Origin: DATCJA01 sp963814955
GTDB taxonomy: Bacteria > Acidobacteriota > Vicinamibacteria > Vicinamibacterales > UBA2999
DNA: 64,000 nt
Assembly (NCBI GenBank): GCA_963814955.1
Contig: CAWFEX010000007.1
Location: forward strand, 62,001 to 126,000
Direction of reading: 5' to 3'
The notes beneath the pieces are model-generated. The model was given only the letters and a program-made list of their open reading frames with translations, searched no databases and was not told the origin of the DNA. Shown here in pieces: positions 8,901 through 18,369 of the stretch (the first letter of the stretch is position 1; each line of letters opens with the position of its first letter). Position numbers and translations under genes: made by a program.

Positions 8901-10036
8901 GCAAACGCGACTACTACGAAGTGCTTGGCGTGACGCGGCAGGCGACCGAGCAGGAAATCAAGAGCTCGTATCGCAAGCTGGCCTTCAAGCACCACCCCGA
9001 CCGCAATCCAGGAAGCAAGGAAGCCGAAGAGAAATTCAAGGAAGCGGCCGAGGCGTACGCCGTGCTCGCCGACACCGACAAGCGGCACGTCTACGACCGG
9101 TTCGGACACGCCGGCCTCGGCTCCGCCGCGACCGGCGGATTCGATCCCACCGTGTTCAACGGCTTCGAGGACATCCTGGGCGGCCTCGGAGACATGTTCG
9201 GCTTCGGCGACCTGTTCGGAGGCGCACGCCGGCGCGGGCCGCAGCGCGGAGCGGACCTTCGATACGACCTGGAGATTTCGTTCGACGAGGCCGCCAAAGG
9301 GACCGAGACGACCGTTCAGATCCCGCGACACGAAACGTGCGGCGCGTGCCACGGCAACGGCGCGGCGCCCGGATCGAAGCCGTCGACGTGTCCGCAGTGC
9401 CAGGGCCGCGGGCAGATTCGGCTGCAACAGGGACCGTTCACGTTCGCGCGCACCTGCGGGGCGTGCCGCGGAACCGGCTCGATCGTCACCAAGCCCTGCA
9501 CGACCTGCCGGGGCACCGGTCGGATCCAGAAGGAGCGCAAGCTCACGGTGAGGGTTCCCGCGGGCATTGCCACGGGCCAGCGCCTCCGCCTGAGCGGCGA
9601 AGGCGAGTCAGGGCCGTCCGGCGGGCCGTCGGGAGATCTCTACGTCGTCGTTCACGTGCAGGAGCATCCGTACTTTCAGCGCGACGGCAACGACCTGTAC
9701 TCCGAGGTTCCGCTGAATTTCACGACGCTCGCCCTTGGCGGCGAAATCAGAATTCCGACGCTCGAGGGCGAAGAGATTTTTCAGGTGCCCGAGGGCACAC
9801 GCACGGGCACGACCTTCAGCCTGCGCGGCCGTGGCATGCCCGATGTCAGCGGCCGCGGGCGCGGCAACCTGCTCATAACGGTCACGGTGGTCACGCCCAA
9901 GAAGCTCACACGCGAGCAGAAGAAGCTGCTCGAGCAGCTCGCCGCGTCGCTGCCTGCCGAGCAGTTCGAACCGACACCGGTTGGCGAGCAGGGAGAAAAG
10001 GGTCTCTTCGATCGCGTCAAAGACATCTTTGGTTAG
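8897..10036 (+). CDS. dnaJ: DnaJ, Hsp40 co-chaperone
   Basis: DnaJ delivers unfolded clients to DnaK and stimulates its ATPase. The 379 residues show the J domain (about 3-68, with the HPD tripeptide near 33-35), a Gly/Phe-rich linker, and four CxxCxGxG zinc motifs (CGACHGNG, CPQCQGRG, CGACRGTG, CTTCRGTG) followed by the two C-terminal beta domains. GTG 8897 overlaps the grpE stop by four bases, implying translational coupling. In many bacteria dnaK would lie between grpE and dnaJ; here it does not. Confidence 0.96.
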   Translation: MSKRDYYEVLGVTRQATEQEIKSSYRKLAFKHHPDRNPGSKEAEEKFKEAAEAYAVLADTDKRHVYDRFGHAGLGSAATGGFDPTVFNGFEDILGGLGDMFGFGDLFGGARRRGPQRGADLRYDLEISFDEAAKGTETTVQIPRHETCGACHGNGAAPGSKPSTCPQCQGRGQIRLQQGPFTFARTCGACRGTGSIVTKPCTTCRGTGRIQKERKLTVRVPAGIATGQRLRLSGEGESGPSGGPSGDLYVVVHVQEHPYFQRDGNDLYSEVPLNFTTLALGGEIRIPTLEGEEIFQVPEGTRTGTTFSLRGRGMPDVSGRGRGNLLITVTVVTPKKLTREQKKLLEQLAASLPAEQFEPTPVGEQGEKGLFDRVKDIFG

Positions 10037-10039
10037 CGC

Positions 10040-10846
10040 ATGCGGACGTGGCCCGCGCTCGAAGTAGGTCCGCTTCAGCACCCCGATCTGTTTCAGGCCG
10101 CACTCCTCGATTACGACGTTTCCGCGATCGACGAAACAACGCAGCCCGACGCCTGGCGGGTGTTCTTCGGCAGCGACGCCGACCGCACCGCCGCGGCGGA
10201 ACAGCTCTCACGCCAGTTTCCGGAGACGTCCATACGCGTCCTCGATGTGGCGGACGAAGACTGGGTCACGAGATCGCAGGCAAGCCTGCGCGCGGTGACA
10301 ATTGGCAGCACCATCGTGGCGCCTCCCTGGGACGTACCGGACGCGCCGCTGGTCATCGTCATTCGACCGTCGATGGGCTTCGGTACCGGGCATCATGCAA
10401 CAACCAGGTTGTGCCTCGCGGCGCTGCAGCACATCGACGTTCAGGGTCGCCGCGTCATGGACGTCGGCACCGGCTCGGGGCTTCTGGCCATTGCAGCCAG
10501 TCTTTTCGGCGCCGCCTATGTAGAGGGAATCGACGAGGATGCCGACGCGCTTCGCGCCGCGCACGACAACGTCCTGCTCAACCCCGGCGCCAACGTTACG
10601 CTGCGTCACGCCGACGTGCGTCGAGCGGCGGCCGATTCATTCGATGTCGTTGTCGCCAATCTCACAGGAGCGCTGCTCTGCGACGCCGCCCCGCAGATTC
10701 TCCAGCTGACGACCCCCGGCGGGCACGTCATTCTCAGTGGGTTCTTGCGCGGTGAAGAAGCCGACGTGCTCGGCGCGTATTCGACGTTCTCGGTCACGGC
10801 GCGGACGGAGGAAGAGGAATGGCTCTGCGTGACGTTGCGGCGATGA
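10040..10846 (+). CDS. prmA: PrmA, ribosomal protein L11 methyltransferase
   Basis: PrmA trimethylates lysines and the N-terminus of ribosomal protein L11 using S-adenosylmethionine. The 268-residue protein has a divergent N-terminal substrate domain, the family signature PSMGFGTGHHATTRLCL near residue 113, the SAM-binding motif VMDVGTGSGLLAIAA near 138, and the catalytic VVVANLTGALL near 203. It follows dnaJ by three bases, a common arrangement (dnaJ-prmA), and its stop overlaps the next start. Confidence 0.92.
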   Translation: MRTWPALEVGPLQHPDLFQAALLDYDVSAIDETTQPDAWRVFFGSDADRTAAAEQLSRQFPETSIRVLDVADEDWVTRSQASLRAVTIGSTIVAPPWDVPDAPLVIVIRPSMGFGTGHHATTRLCLAALQHIDVQGRRVMDVGTGSGLLAIAASLFGAAYVEGIDEDADALRAAHDNVLLNPGANVTLRHADVRRAAADSFDVVVANLTGALLCDAAPQILQLTTPGGHVILSGFLRGEEADVLGAYSTFSVTARTEEEEWLCVTLRR

Positions 10847-12216
10847 ACACAATCCGGCTGCGGCTGACGTGCGCCGTTGTCCTGACCTCGGCCATCTGGG
10901 CAACAACACCGAGCGCCGAGCGGATGGGTTACCCGCCCGAGGAGTTTGCGGCGCGACGGCAGCGGCTTGCCAGCGCGCTCAAGCAGGGCACGCTCGTCAT
11001 GTTTGGCGCGACGGCATCAACGACGGGCGTCCGATTCCGGCAGGACAACGATTTCTTCTACCTCACCGGCAACGAAGCGCTGAACGCGGCGCTCGTCATG
11101 GACGCGGCGAGCGGCGACGCGCATCTCTTCATGCCCAAGTTGAGCGCGACGGAAATCAGGTACGAGGGCCCTAACTGGCTCGAGGAGCCGGACGCCGCGC
11201 GAAAGTACGGGTACGCGTCCATTCAACCGCTGTCGGCGATGCACGAATTCCTGGCCCGGCGGCGCGGCATTCCGGGCGCCGAGACGCTCTGGACCCGGCT
11301 CTCCGAGCGCGACACCGTGAACCAGGGACGGGTGGATATTGCGATCAGCACGGCGCGGCGCCTCGGCAATCCGTTTGCCCAGCATCCCACCGAGGACGCG
11401 CTGCGCGTGACGGCGCTGCGCGAGCGGTTTCCGTTCTACACGGTCGAGGACGTGATACCGCATCTCGACCGGCTGCGACTGATCAAGACGCCCCGCGAGA
11501 TCGAAATCCTGAAGTACAACGGCCGGATCAGCGCGGAAGCTGTCCGTCGCGCGATCGAGATCACCGCGCCCGGGCGATTCGAATACGAGCTCGAGGCCGA
11601 AGCGACGCACTGGATGGTGAAACACGGTCTCCAGAGCGCTGCGTATCCGGCGATCGTTGCGTCCGGTCCCATGGGCAACCGCTGGCACTACGAGGACAGC
11701 GGCCGCCGGTTGAACGCGGGTGAGCTCGTCGTGATGGATTACGGCGGCTCGCTCGATTACCTGACGATCGACATCACCCGCACGTGGCCGGTGTCGGGAC
11801 GCTTCAGCGACGCACAACTCAAGGCGTACCAGACGGCGCTCGAAGCGGAGAAGGCGATTATTGCCGCCATCCGGCCTGGGGTGACACGTGACGTGGTACG
11901 CAAGATCGCCGAAGACATCTTCCGCAAGCAGGGCTTCGACCCGCGCTACGCATACATCGGGCACTACGTAGGTCTGTCGGTGCACGATGTCGGCGACTGG
12001 TCGCTGCCCTTCGAAGCCGGGATGGTGATGGCGATCGAGCCGATCATCGACGTGCCCGATCAGCAGCTGCACATCCGCGTGGAGGACACAATCCTGGTCA
12101 CACCGACGGGCGCGGAGATTCTGAGCGCGGGATTGCCGAAGGAAGTCAACGAACTGCTCGCGCTGGTCAAAGCGCCCGTAGGGCGGGCCTTTACGGCCCG
12201 CCTGACGCACACGTAG
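10843..12216 (+). CDS. Exported M24B metallopeptidase (Xaa-Pro aminopeptidase, PepP-like)
   Basis: Xaa-Pro aminopeptidases remove N-terminal residues before proline. From ATG 10843, which overlaps the prmA stop as ATGA, the protein has 457 residues. It has an N-terminal signal peptide (hydrophobic core CAVVLTSAIWA), an aminopeptidase-P N-terminal domain and the pita-bread catalytic domain. The metal ligands are visible in VMDYGGS, IDITRTWPVSG, HYVGLSVHDVG, AIEPIID and RVEDTILV. The last 15 residues (APVGRAFTARLTHT) are encoded by a REP-like palindrome at 12178-12202, so the native C-terminus seems to have been replaced or extended by the repeat. Confidence 0.87.
   Translation: MNTIRLRLTCAVVLTSAIWATTPSAERMGYPPEEFAARRQRLASALKQGTLVMFGATASTTGVRFRQDNDFFYLTGNEALNAALVMDAASGDAHLFMPKLSATEIRYEGPNWLEEPDAARKYGYASIQPLSAMHEFLARRRGIPGAETLWTRLSERDTVNQGRVDIAISTARRLGNPFAQHPTEDALRVTALRERFPFYTVEDVIPHLDRLRLIKTPREIEILKYNGRISAEAVRRAIEITAPGRFEYELEAEATHWMVKHGLQSAAYPAIVASGPMGNRWHYEDSGRRLNAGELVVMDYGGSLDYLTIDITRTWPVSGRFSDAQLKAYQTALEAEKAIIAAIRPGVTRDVVRKIAEDIFRKQGFDPRYAYIGHYVGLSVHDVGDWSLPFEAGMVMAIEPIIDVPDQQLHIRVEDTILVTPTGAEILSAGLPKEVNELLALVKAPVGRAFTARLTHT
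12178..12202 (+). repeat. REP-like palindrome (GTAG + GGCGGGCC hairpin) inside the peptidase 3' end
   Basis: GTAG is followed by an inverted repeat GGCGGGCC / GGCCCGCC with a short TTTAC loop. The element is translated as the C-terminal tail of the upstream peptidase. Relatives lie at 26417 and 60058. Confidence 0.6.
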
Positions 12217-12240
12217 TGTCCGGCTTCAGCCGGACCGTAG
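12213..12240 (+). repeat. REP-like palindrome (GTAG + TGTCCGGC hairpin)
   Basis: GTAG precedes the perfect stem GTCCGGCT / AGCCGGAC with a TC loop. It overlaps the peptidase stop codon (12214-12216). Near-identical copies occur at 40989, 43795 (inverse) and 55870. Confidence 0.65.
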
Positions 12241-12244
12241 GTAT

Positions 12245-13312
12245 TCAGCGTGCCCGATACGTCTTGCTGAACCCGTTGCGCCCGTTCGTGATCGTGAACC
12301 GGCCATCTGGCGCGACTGATGCCTTGATCCAATGCCCCTTGCAGTCCGCCGTGTCCTCGAAGTTCGCAATGAGGTTGTCGGCAGTGTTGTGCGCCCTTTC
12401 GGTCAACAGCGACAGGTGCCCCTGCCAGACGTCTTCGACGCCCGGCAGCTTCGCGATCCTCTGGTAGGACTCCGACGCCAGGAGGTCCCTTCCCGGGTTG
12501 GTGATCGAGCGGGCGTTCTTGTCGACCTGACCCAGCCCCTTCCGCGGACCGTTGTTGACGACGATGATCTGCGGCTTGATGGCGCCAAGCAGCGCAGGCG
12601 CGCCCGCGCCGTGGAGGGATCCATGTCGATCTGCCTGCCAGATGGTCACTGTCCCCAATTTGTTGACCGGACATGTCAGCGCCATTTCGTTGGCCCAGTC
12701 GAGATCCGTCAGATTGACGAACTTGAACCGGCCGTAGGTGAGCATGGCGCCGATGGTGCGGGCATTCTCTGGCCCGGCCGGCTCCTTTCGCTCCGCCGTC
12801 GCGCACAGCGGGTTCGGACCGCCGCCGCTGAGCGGTTTCGCGATGAACTGGGCGTTGGACGCGACGACGTCCACGCGGACGTCCTTCATGGGAATGACGT
12901 CACCAGCCTTGAGAATCGTCCGCTTGTTTCCAGCGACTTTCCGGTAGATCTCCAGCCTCTCACGATCCACATCTTCCACTTCGTCGCCGTGATCGAAATA
13001 CCGGTCGATCGGCATCATCTTGGCCAGTGCGGGCAGTCCACCCACGTGGTCGCCGTGGTAGTGGCTGAGCACGAATGAGTCGATCTTTTTCAGGCCCGCC
13101 TGCTGCGCCGCCGCATGGATGCGCTTGGCGTCGCGGTCGTCCACCGCGTAGCCGGCATCGACGAGCAGCGATTCCCCTGAAGGCGCCACGATGAGCGTGG
13201 CGGCGCCGCCTTCGACATCAATCCAGTAGATCTCGAGATTCCGGGACTGCGCGTTGAGGCTCCCCACGAGCACGATAAGGAACATTCCAGAACGTAGAAG
13301 CACACGCAGCAT
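12245..13312 (-). CDS. Exported metallo-beta-lactamase fold hydrolase
   Basis: The 355-residue protein starts at ATG 13312, which has a strong Shine-Dalgarno (GAGGAGG) in front. It carries a signal peptide (VLLRSGMFLIVLVGSLNAQ) and a metallo-beta-lactamase domain with LSHYHGDHVGG (HxHxDH, near residue 82) and further ligands near DLDWANEM. The early IYWIDVEGGAATLIVAP and LLVDAGY resemble the ComEC C-terminal type of this superfamily. The substrate cannot be told. It converges on the peptidase at 10843-12216 with a REP palindrome between the two stops. Confidence 0.8.
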   Translation of the reverse strand: MLRVLLRSGMFLIVLVGSLNAQSRNLEIYWIDVEGGAATLIVAPSGESLLVDAGYAVDDRDAKRIHAAAQQAGLKKIDSFVLSHYHGDHVGGLPALAKMMPIDRYFDHGDEVEDVDRERLEIYRKVAGNKRTILKAGDVIPMKDVRVDVVASNAQFIAKPLSGGGPNPLCATAERKEPAGPENARTIGAMLTYGRFKFVNLTDLDWANEMALTCPVNKLGTVTIWQADRHGSLHGAGAPALLGAIKPQIIVVNNGPRKGLGQVDKNARSITNPGRDLLASESYQRIAKLPGVEDVWQGHLSLLTERAHNTADNLIANFEDTADCKGHWIKASVAPDGRFTITNGRNGFSKTYRAR

Positions 13313-13356
13313 GACTTTCCTCCTCTCAGGCAGAAACCAGGACCGCACCGCCACAG

Positions 13357-13990
13357 TCAGCCGCCGCTGACCCGGGATACTACCGCACCCGGAACGGCGC
13401 CAACCGCGCGTGCAATGGCCCGCGCAATTTTTCTGCCCCCGGTTCCTGAAGGTTCGATTGGATTGGCATAATCTGCGGATTCCACGCAAACCTGGCGAAG
13501 ATCGATGACGTTGACTCCAAGTTCGAACGCCACTCGCAGGATCACATCGTTGAAGGTCATGAGGGCGACTCTGGCGAGACGTGCGTAGTCATGCTCCAGA
13601 GCACCGTCATATATGGTGCAGATCGTCAGGTCTGTACCCGCCTGACACCAAAGAGGTAAGCGCCCGCCGGTACGCAGACTCGAACGGCTCGAGCCTGGCC
13701 GCAAACATCAGGAGCGCGTCGGAGGACGAGCGTAAAGGCGTGCTCAGCAGATCGCTGTTGAGAAGCGCATCGTTCCCACCGAGTGAGAGTACAAGGTGGG
13801 TTGCGTCCTTCGGAATCACGTCGAACTGTTTGGCTACGTCTGTCGTCGTCGTGCCGTCCACAGCTAAAAGCGTCGCTCGCCACGTGGACGGAAGCGCCGC
13901 CCGCAAATGCGCGACGACGTCGGGCTCACCACGCGTATACGACTTATTGTCGAAGATGGAATCGCCTAGCAGAACGATGTGACCTGACAC
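13357..13990 (-). CDS. SGNH/GDSL-family hydrolase (apparent frameshift)
   Basis: SGNH hydrolases are small serine esterases. The N-terminal 115 or so residues (start ATG 13990) carry the GDS block (VLLGDSIFDN) and the GxND block (LSLGGNDALLN). The C-terminal half (ICTIYDGA, RVALMTFNDVILRVAFE, then SADYANPIEPSGTGG) is in the next frame. The join lies around 13620-13650, and one extra base would explain it. Together about 210 residues, normal for the family. The catalytic His normally found near the end is replaced by the ANPIEPSG region typical of this subgroup. No signal peptide is visible. Confidence 0.7.
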
Positions 13991-14020
13991 GAGAATCTCA
14001 GAAACCGTTGCCGTTCGAGC

Positions 14021-15244
14021 TCAGTCCAGGCTCCACAGCGCCAGAGACGTGACGTCTTTGATGAAGATCCGCTTTCCCGATATCGCCGGCTGCGCCCACG
14101 TCGCGCTGTCCGCGACGCGGTAACTCTTGAGCAGCTCGAAGGCCGTCCGGCTGCTCCTGGCGACGATCAACTCGGCGTCGTCGTTCAGGAAGAAAACCAG
14201 ATCATCCGCTTTGACCAGAGCGCTGTTCGTGGCCCGCCGCGGCCGGTCGAGCCACAGAACCTGGCCGGTCGATGCGTCAAGGGCGAAGAACTGGCCGCTG
14301 TTCCAATGGGACAAACCGAACAGCGTGTCGCCGACGATCACCGGATTGCTCAGGAACATGGAGACTTCTTTGGTCTGCCAGACAACATCCACAACCCACT
14401 GGTCCGCCCGTCGAACCGGCCAGATCGCCGTCACGCCCCTGTTGTGGCCACTGACGATGACCGTGTCACGGTAGAGAACCGGCGTAATGGCTTGAACGTC
14501 CGGTCCCTTCCAGGGATGTTCCCAGAGAACACGGCCATCGGCCACCGAGATACCGAGGATCGATTCTTGAGCGACGGCGACGAGCTGGCGTGTTCCACCT
14601 AAGTCGGCAATGATCGGCGAGGCGTACCTGAACTGGTTCTTCACCGTCCATTTAACCTCGCCCATGTCCGCCCCGAAGGCAGTCAGCGCGTCATAGCCAT
14701 CGGAATGAACAATGACGAGGTCGCGATCTCCAATCGGCGAGGCGGCGGCGCCCACGTCCGGTTCTGTCAGTGTCGCCGGCTTTTGCCACACGAGCTTTCC
14801 GCTGGACGCATCGAATGAGGAAATGGTCCCGCTGATCCCGAGCGTCACCAGCTTCCCGTTGTGAAACAGCGGTGTTGCTTTGGGACCTTCGCCGTGGTCA
14901 ACAGCTCCCTCATACGGCTCGTACGCAACCGTATAATCCGTGCGCCACAGTATTTTGCCGGTGTCTGCATCGAGTGCGGTGATCCCCTCCTTGCCGTTGA
15001 CGCGGGTGAAGGCATAGACAGCATCGCCTACGACGATTGGCGTCGCGTAGCCCTCACCGACTTCGGTCTTCCATCTGAGCTTGAGATGTTCGGGCCATGA
15101 TTCCGGTTTCGAGAACGCGCTGGCGGCGCCGTCACGATGCAGGCCGCGCCATTGCGGATAATCCTGCGGCGAGTCCTGGCCGGCTACCAGCGCCGCCGCG
15201 TATACGACCAGCACAGCGACGGCAACGGATGAAATGAGCCGCAT
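14021..15244 (-). CDS. Exported PQQ-type beta-propeller protein (BamB-like)
   Basis: From ATG 15244 the 407-residue protein has a signal peptide (AVAVLVVYAAALVAGQ) followed by the motif DYPQWRGLHRDG, common at the start of bacterial PQQ-repeat proteins. Several propeller blades are visible as repeats of the type ALDADTGKILW, SFDASSGKLVW and ALDASTGQVLW. Such proteins act as scaffolds (BamB) or extracytoplasmic binding proteins; the PQQ cofactor itself is not implied. The role here is unknown. The longer reading frame up to 15526 has no coding character before the signal peptide. Confidence 0.8.
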   Translation of the reverse strand: MRLISSVAVAVLVVYAAALVAGQDSPQDYPQWRGLHRDGAASAFSKPESWPEHLKLRWKTEVGEGYATPIVVGDAVYAFTRVNGKEGITALDADTGKILWRTDYTVAYEPYEGAVDHGEGPKATPLFHNGKLVTLGISGTISSFDASSGKLVWQKPATLTEPDVGAAASPIGDRDLVIVHSDGYDALTAFGADMGEVKWTVKNQFRYASPIIADLGGTRQLVAVAQESILGISVADGRVLWEHPWKGPDVQAITPVLYRDTVIVSGHNRGVTAIWPVRRADQWVVDVVWQTKEVSMFLSNPVIVGDTLFGLSHWNSGQFFALDASTGQVLWLDRPRRATNSALVKADDLVFFLNDDAELIVARSSRTAFELLKSYRVADSATWAQPAISGKRIFIKDVTSLALWSLD

Positions 15245-15330
15245 CGACCGAACTCCGTCGGATGTCACATCAAGCAGCTCGCGAAGACGCGTGCCCGGCT
15301 GGCCGCGCCGCCACCCCATCCCCCGATCTC

Positions 15331-16683
15331 TCATCGTGCATGCCGCATGAGATGTTCGGCGACCGCGCGGTAAGCGGGCAGCGACATTGGATCGAGATTG
15401 ACGTTTCCGGCCAGCGGGTGCGAGGCGAAACGTGCGATGACCATCTCGGCTTTCGGATCGACGTAGATGGCCTGCCCATGAATGCCCCGCGCCATGAACA
15501 CGCCATGATCGTCGTGCGATACCCACCAGAAATTGTGGTAGCTCCAGCCCGGAAGCGTGGCGTAGCCGGCCGGCGCGAACGCTTCGCGGCTGGCGCCGCG
15601 GCGGATGCCATCGACAACCGCCGCGGACACGATTTGCTGCCCGTTGAGGGTGCCGCCGAGGCGAATGAGCTCACCAAACCGAGCGATGTCGCGCAGGCGG
15701 GCATTCAGGCTGCTCCCGAACAAAGGCACGCCGGTCTCGTCCACCTGCAGGAACGCATCGTCCTCTGCGCCGATGCGGCTCCAGATGCGCTCGCTCAGCA
15801 AAGCGGTGGTGGACTTGCCCGTGGCGCGCGCGATCAACCAGCCCATGACGTCCACGTTGGGAGTGCGATACGTAAACCGTTCGCCGTGCGCACCATTCCT
15901 GCGAACGGTCGGCAGGAATGCGTAGATGGACCGTGGGCCCTGATCGGCCGCCGCCCGCGGGCCGAAGCCGGTGGCCTTCCGGTATACCTCCATGGTCGCC
16001 GACTGACCTTCGTAGTTCTCGACGAAGTCGATGGCGGTGGTCATGTCCAGCACTTCTGCGACCGTGGCATCCCCAAATCCGCTGTTCGCGAGCTCGGGAA
16101 GATATCTGCCGACCTTCGCGCCGGCGTCGAGCGCCCCCTCCGCGATCAGCATCCCGGCGAGCGTGCCGATGAAGGACTTCGTGACCGAGAAGGCGATGTG
16201 CGGTCGCTCGCTCGTCAACGCGCCGAAATAGCGCTCATAAACAATGCGGCCGCGATGCAGAACAACGATGCCATCCGTGTAGTTTGCGACGAGCGAGTCC
16301 GCCCACGTCACGGGCGCGATACCGCCCGTAGGTACGAACTCGACTGCGTCGATGTCCGCGCGCTCCGCACGCGGGATCGGCGGCACCGATCCGGGACCTC
16401 GGGCAACGGTGATCGTGGGCCTGAGCTCTCGCCAATGAGAGAACGTCCAGCGCCACTGGGGAAAGCGGTAAAAGCTGCCGTCCTCGAAGCGAATCACCTT
16501 GTCGGGAGGCGGCGGCGATCCCACCATCCATCCGAGCGTCACAGGGTCTGTTGCGCGTGCCTTCGCAAGCTCCGCCTGCCTATCGCCTTGAGCGATCACT
16601 GTCCCGGACACCAGCAACGAGGCCAGATACACTAAAAACGTTGCGCTTGGGATTCCGACTGCGTATGCCGCGAGTCTCGTCAC
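15331..16683 (-). CDS. Exported serine hydrolase, class C beta-lactamase family
   Basis: This family (Pfam beta-lactamase) includes esterases, D-aminopeptidases and class C beta-lactamases. The 450-residue protein starts at GTG 16683 with a signal peptide, and has the nucleophile motif S166-V-T-K169 and the second motif YRTPN near residue 275 (Tyr-x-x-x-Asn form). The third motif is likely HGQA near residue 417. The N-terminal 100 residues form an extra domain seen in other acidobacterial members. An antibiotic-hydrolysing role is not supported; peptide or ester hydrolysis fits the neighbouring amidase and peptidase. Confidence 0.8.
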   Translation of the reverse strand: MTRLAAYAVGIPSATFLVYLASLLVSGTVIAQGDRQAELAKARATDPVTLGWMVGSPPPPDKVIRFEDGSFYRFPQWRWTFSHWRELRPTITVARGPGSVPPIPRAERADIDAVEFVPTGGIAPVTWADSLVANYTDGIVVLHRGRIVYERYFGALTSERPHIAFSVTKSFIGTLAGMLIAEGALDAGAKVGRYLPELANSGFGDATVAEVLDMTTAIDFVENYEGQSATMEVYRKATGFGPRAAADQGPRSIYAFLPTVRRNGAHGERFTYRTPNVDVMGWLIARATGKSTTALLSERIWSRIGAEDDAFLQVDETGVPLFGSSLNARLRDIARFGELIRLGGTLNGQQIVSAAVVDGIRRGASREAFAPAGYATLPGWSYHNFWWVSHDDHGVFMARGIHGQAIYVDPKAEMVIARFASHPLAGNVNLDPMSLPAYRAVAEHLMRHAR

Positions 16684-16757
16684 GACTCACCTCGAATAAA
16701 GAGCAGCGCCCGGACCCGTAAGAAACCGGAGGTCCCCGCTGAGCGGTTAAGAATGGA

Positions 16758-18308
16758 TCAAGTCTGCGAAGCGGCACCGCCCATCTGCGGACGACGCTTG
16801 TGCCAGTCCGTGGCCTGTTCGAATGCATGCGCCACCTGCAACACGGCTGTTTCGCCCCCGGGCGGACCGCTGATCTGCAGCCCGATGGGCAAGCCGTTCG
16901 CGGTGAATCCGCACGGAACTGAAATCGACGGCAAGCCGTTGATGTTGAACGGCGCCGTGTTCCGCAGATCAGGTGGTCTCGGAACCTTCACTGGATCATC
17001 GGTGAGTGCCTCCGCGATCGCGCGAGGCGGGATCGGGGCCGTTGGCGTGACCAGAACGTCGACGGACGCAAACGCCTTTCGGGCGTCATGCCGCAGTTGA
17101 AGAAGTTCGCGTCTCCCCTGGATGTATGCCGCCGCTGTCACCTCGCCGGACGCGCGGAGCCGCTCCCGGGTAAATGGCTGGTACAGCTCCGGCATCTTCG
17201 CAAGCCACTCGGCGTGGTAGGCATGCGCCTCCGCATCCGTCACTGACCTGTTCGTGCTCACCGGAATGGCGAGATCTCGAACGCCCGCTGTGAGCTTGCC
17301 CAGCATCGTCAAGGCACCTTCAACTGCTGTCTGGACGTCAGGATGAAGACCCTCATAGAAGAACGCGCGGGGCGCACCAACCCGCAACGTCGAAGTCTTC
17401 GTCCGCAGTACCGCGCTGTAACGCTGGATTTCGATTCGTTGACTGGTCGCCTCGTCCGCATCGAAACCGGCGATTGCCTCGAGCATGATTGCAGCATCGG
17501 CAACCGTGCGCGTTATCGGGCCGACGTGGTCGCGCGACCAGGAAAGAGGAATCACACCGCGAGTGCTGACCAGGCCATACGTCGGCTTTAGTCCCACGAG
17601 GCTGCAGCAGGCCGCCGGACCTCGAACGGATCCACCCGTGTCCGACCCGAGAGCGCCGTAGCAGAGATCGGCTGCCACGGCAGCAGCTGACCCGCCCGAG
17701 GACCCACCAGCCATGTAGTTCAGGTTCCACGGATTGTGTACCGCACCAAAGTGGGTGACCACTGAGGTAGCGCCGAACGCGAACTCGTGCATGTTCTGTT
17801 TGCCAAGAAACACGGCACCCGCCGCCTTGAGCCGCCGCACGACCTCCGCGTCCTGTTCGGGAACGCGATCCTTGAACAGCGCGCTGCCGGCAGTTGTCCT
17901 GACGCCCGCGGTGTCGAACAGGTCCTTCAGCCCGATTGGAATGCCGTGAAGAGGACCGCGCCACCTGCCCCGCTGCACTTCCGCTTCGGCCTGACGCGCC
18001 TGTTCGAGTGCCGCTTCGGCCGTAACCGTAATAAAGGCGTTCAATGCCGGATTCAGCTCGGTAATCCGCGCGAGGCACGCCTGTGTCAACTCGACTGGCG
18101 ACACCCTCTTCCTGCGTACGAGCTCCGCGGCCTCGCTGAGGCTCAGCCTGGCGAGCTCGGACCCTCGTGGGCTCGATAAGCGTTCTCCAGGACGAACCTG
18201 CGCCGACGCGCCACCGGTCGTGAACGCGCTGACCAACGCCCCGCCAGCGCCGGCCACGGTGGTCTTGAGAAATGACCTGCGCGAGAAGTCGTGTGGGCTT
18301 TCAAGCAT
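16758..18308 (-). CDS. Tat-exported amidase (amidase signature family)
   Basis: Amidase-signature enzymes hydrolyse amides with a Ser-cisSer-Lys triad. The 516-residue protein has a twin-arginine signal (SRRSFLKTTVAGAGG), the catalytic Lys near 128 in GIPIGLKDLFD, the GGSSGGSAAA loop near 201-210 and the nucleophile Ser near 227 in GSDTGGSVRG. Its similarity to GatA is superfamily level only; the Tat signal and the absence of gatB/gatC argue against the transamidosome role. It lies among other exported hydrolases on the same strand. Confidence 0.88.
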   Translation of the reverse strand: MLESPHDFSRRSFLKTTVAGAGGALVSAFTTGGASAQVRPGERLSSPRGSELARLSLSEAAELVRRKRVSPVELTQACLARITELNPALNAFITVTAEAALEQARQAEAEVQRGRWRGPLHGIPIGLKDLFDTAGVRTTAGSALFKDRVPEQDAEVVRRLKAAGAVFLGKQNMHEFAFGATSVVTHFGAVHNPWNLNYMAGGSSGGSAAAVAADLCYGALGSDTGGSVRGPAACCSLVGLKPTYGLVSTRGVIPLSWSRDHVGPITRTVADAAIMLEAIAGFDADEATSQRIEIQRYSAVLRTKTSTLRVGAPRAFFYEGLHPDVQTAVEGALTMLGKLTAGVRDLAIPVSTNRSVTDAEAHAYHAEWLAKMPELYQPFTRERLRASGEVTAAAYIQGRRELLQLRHDARKAFASVDVLVTPTAPIPPRAIAEALTDDPVKVPRPPDLRNTAPFNINGLPSISVPCGFTANGLPIGLQISGPPGGETAVLQVAHAFEQATDWHKRRPQMGGAASQT

Positions 18309-18369
18309 CGGAATTTCCTCGTCGCTGACACTCAGGTCTGGGCCACCAAACGTGCATATCTGCCGTGGG

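Noticed and set aside
9337..10755. A 472-codon frame across dnaJ and prmA
   Set aside because: Shadow frame in another phase with no domain; dnaJ and prmA are full length and unambiguous.
15331..16683. Antibiotic-resistance beta-lactamase
   Set aside because: Only superfamily motifs are present, with an extra N-terminal domain and neighbours typical of catabolic hydrolases.
16758..18308. GatA subunit of the tRNA amidotransferase
   Set aside because: It has a twin-arginine signal and no gatB or gatC beside it; the amidase signature is shared by many amidases.
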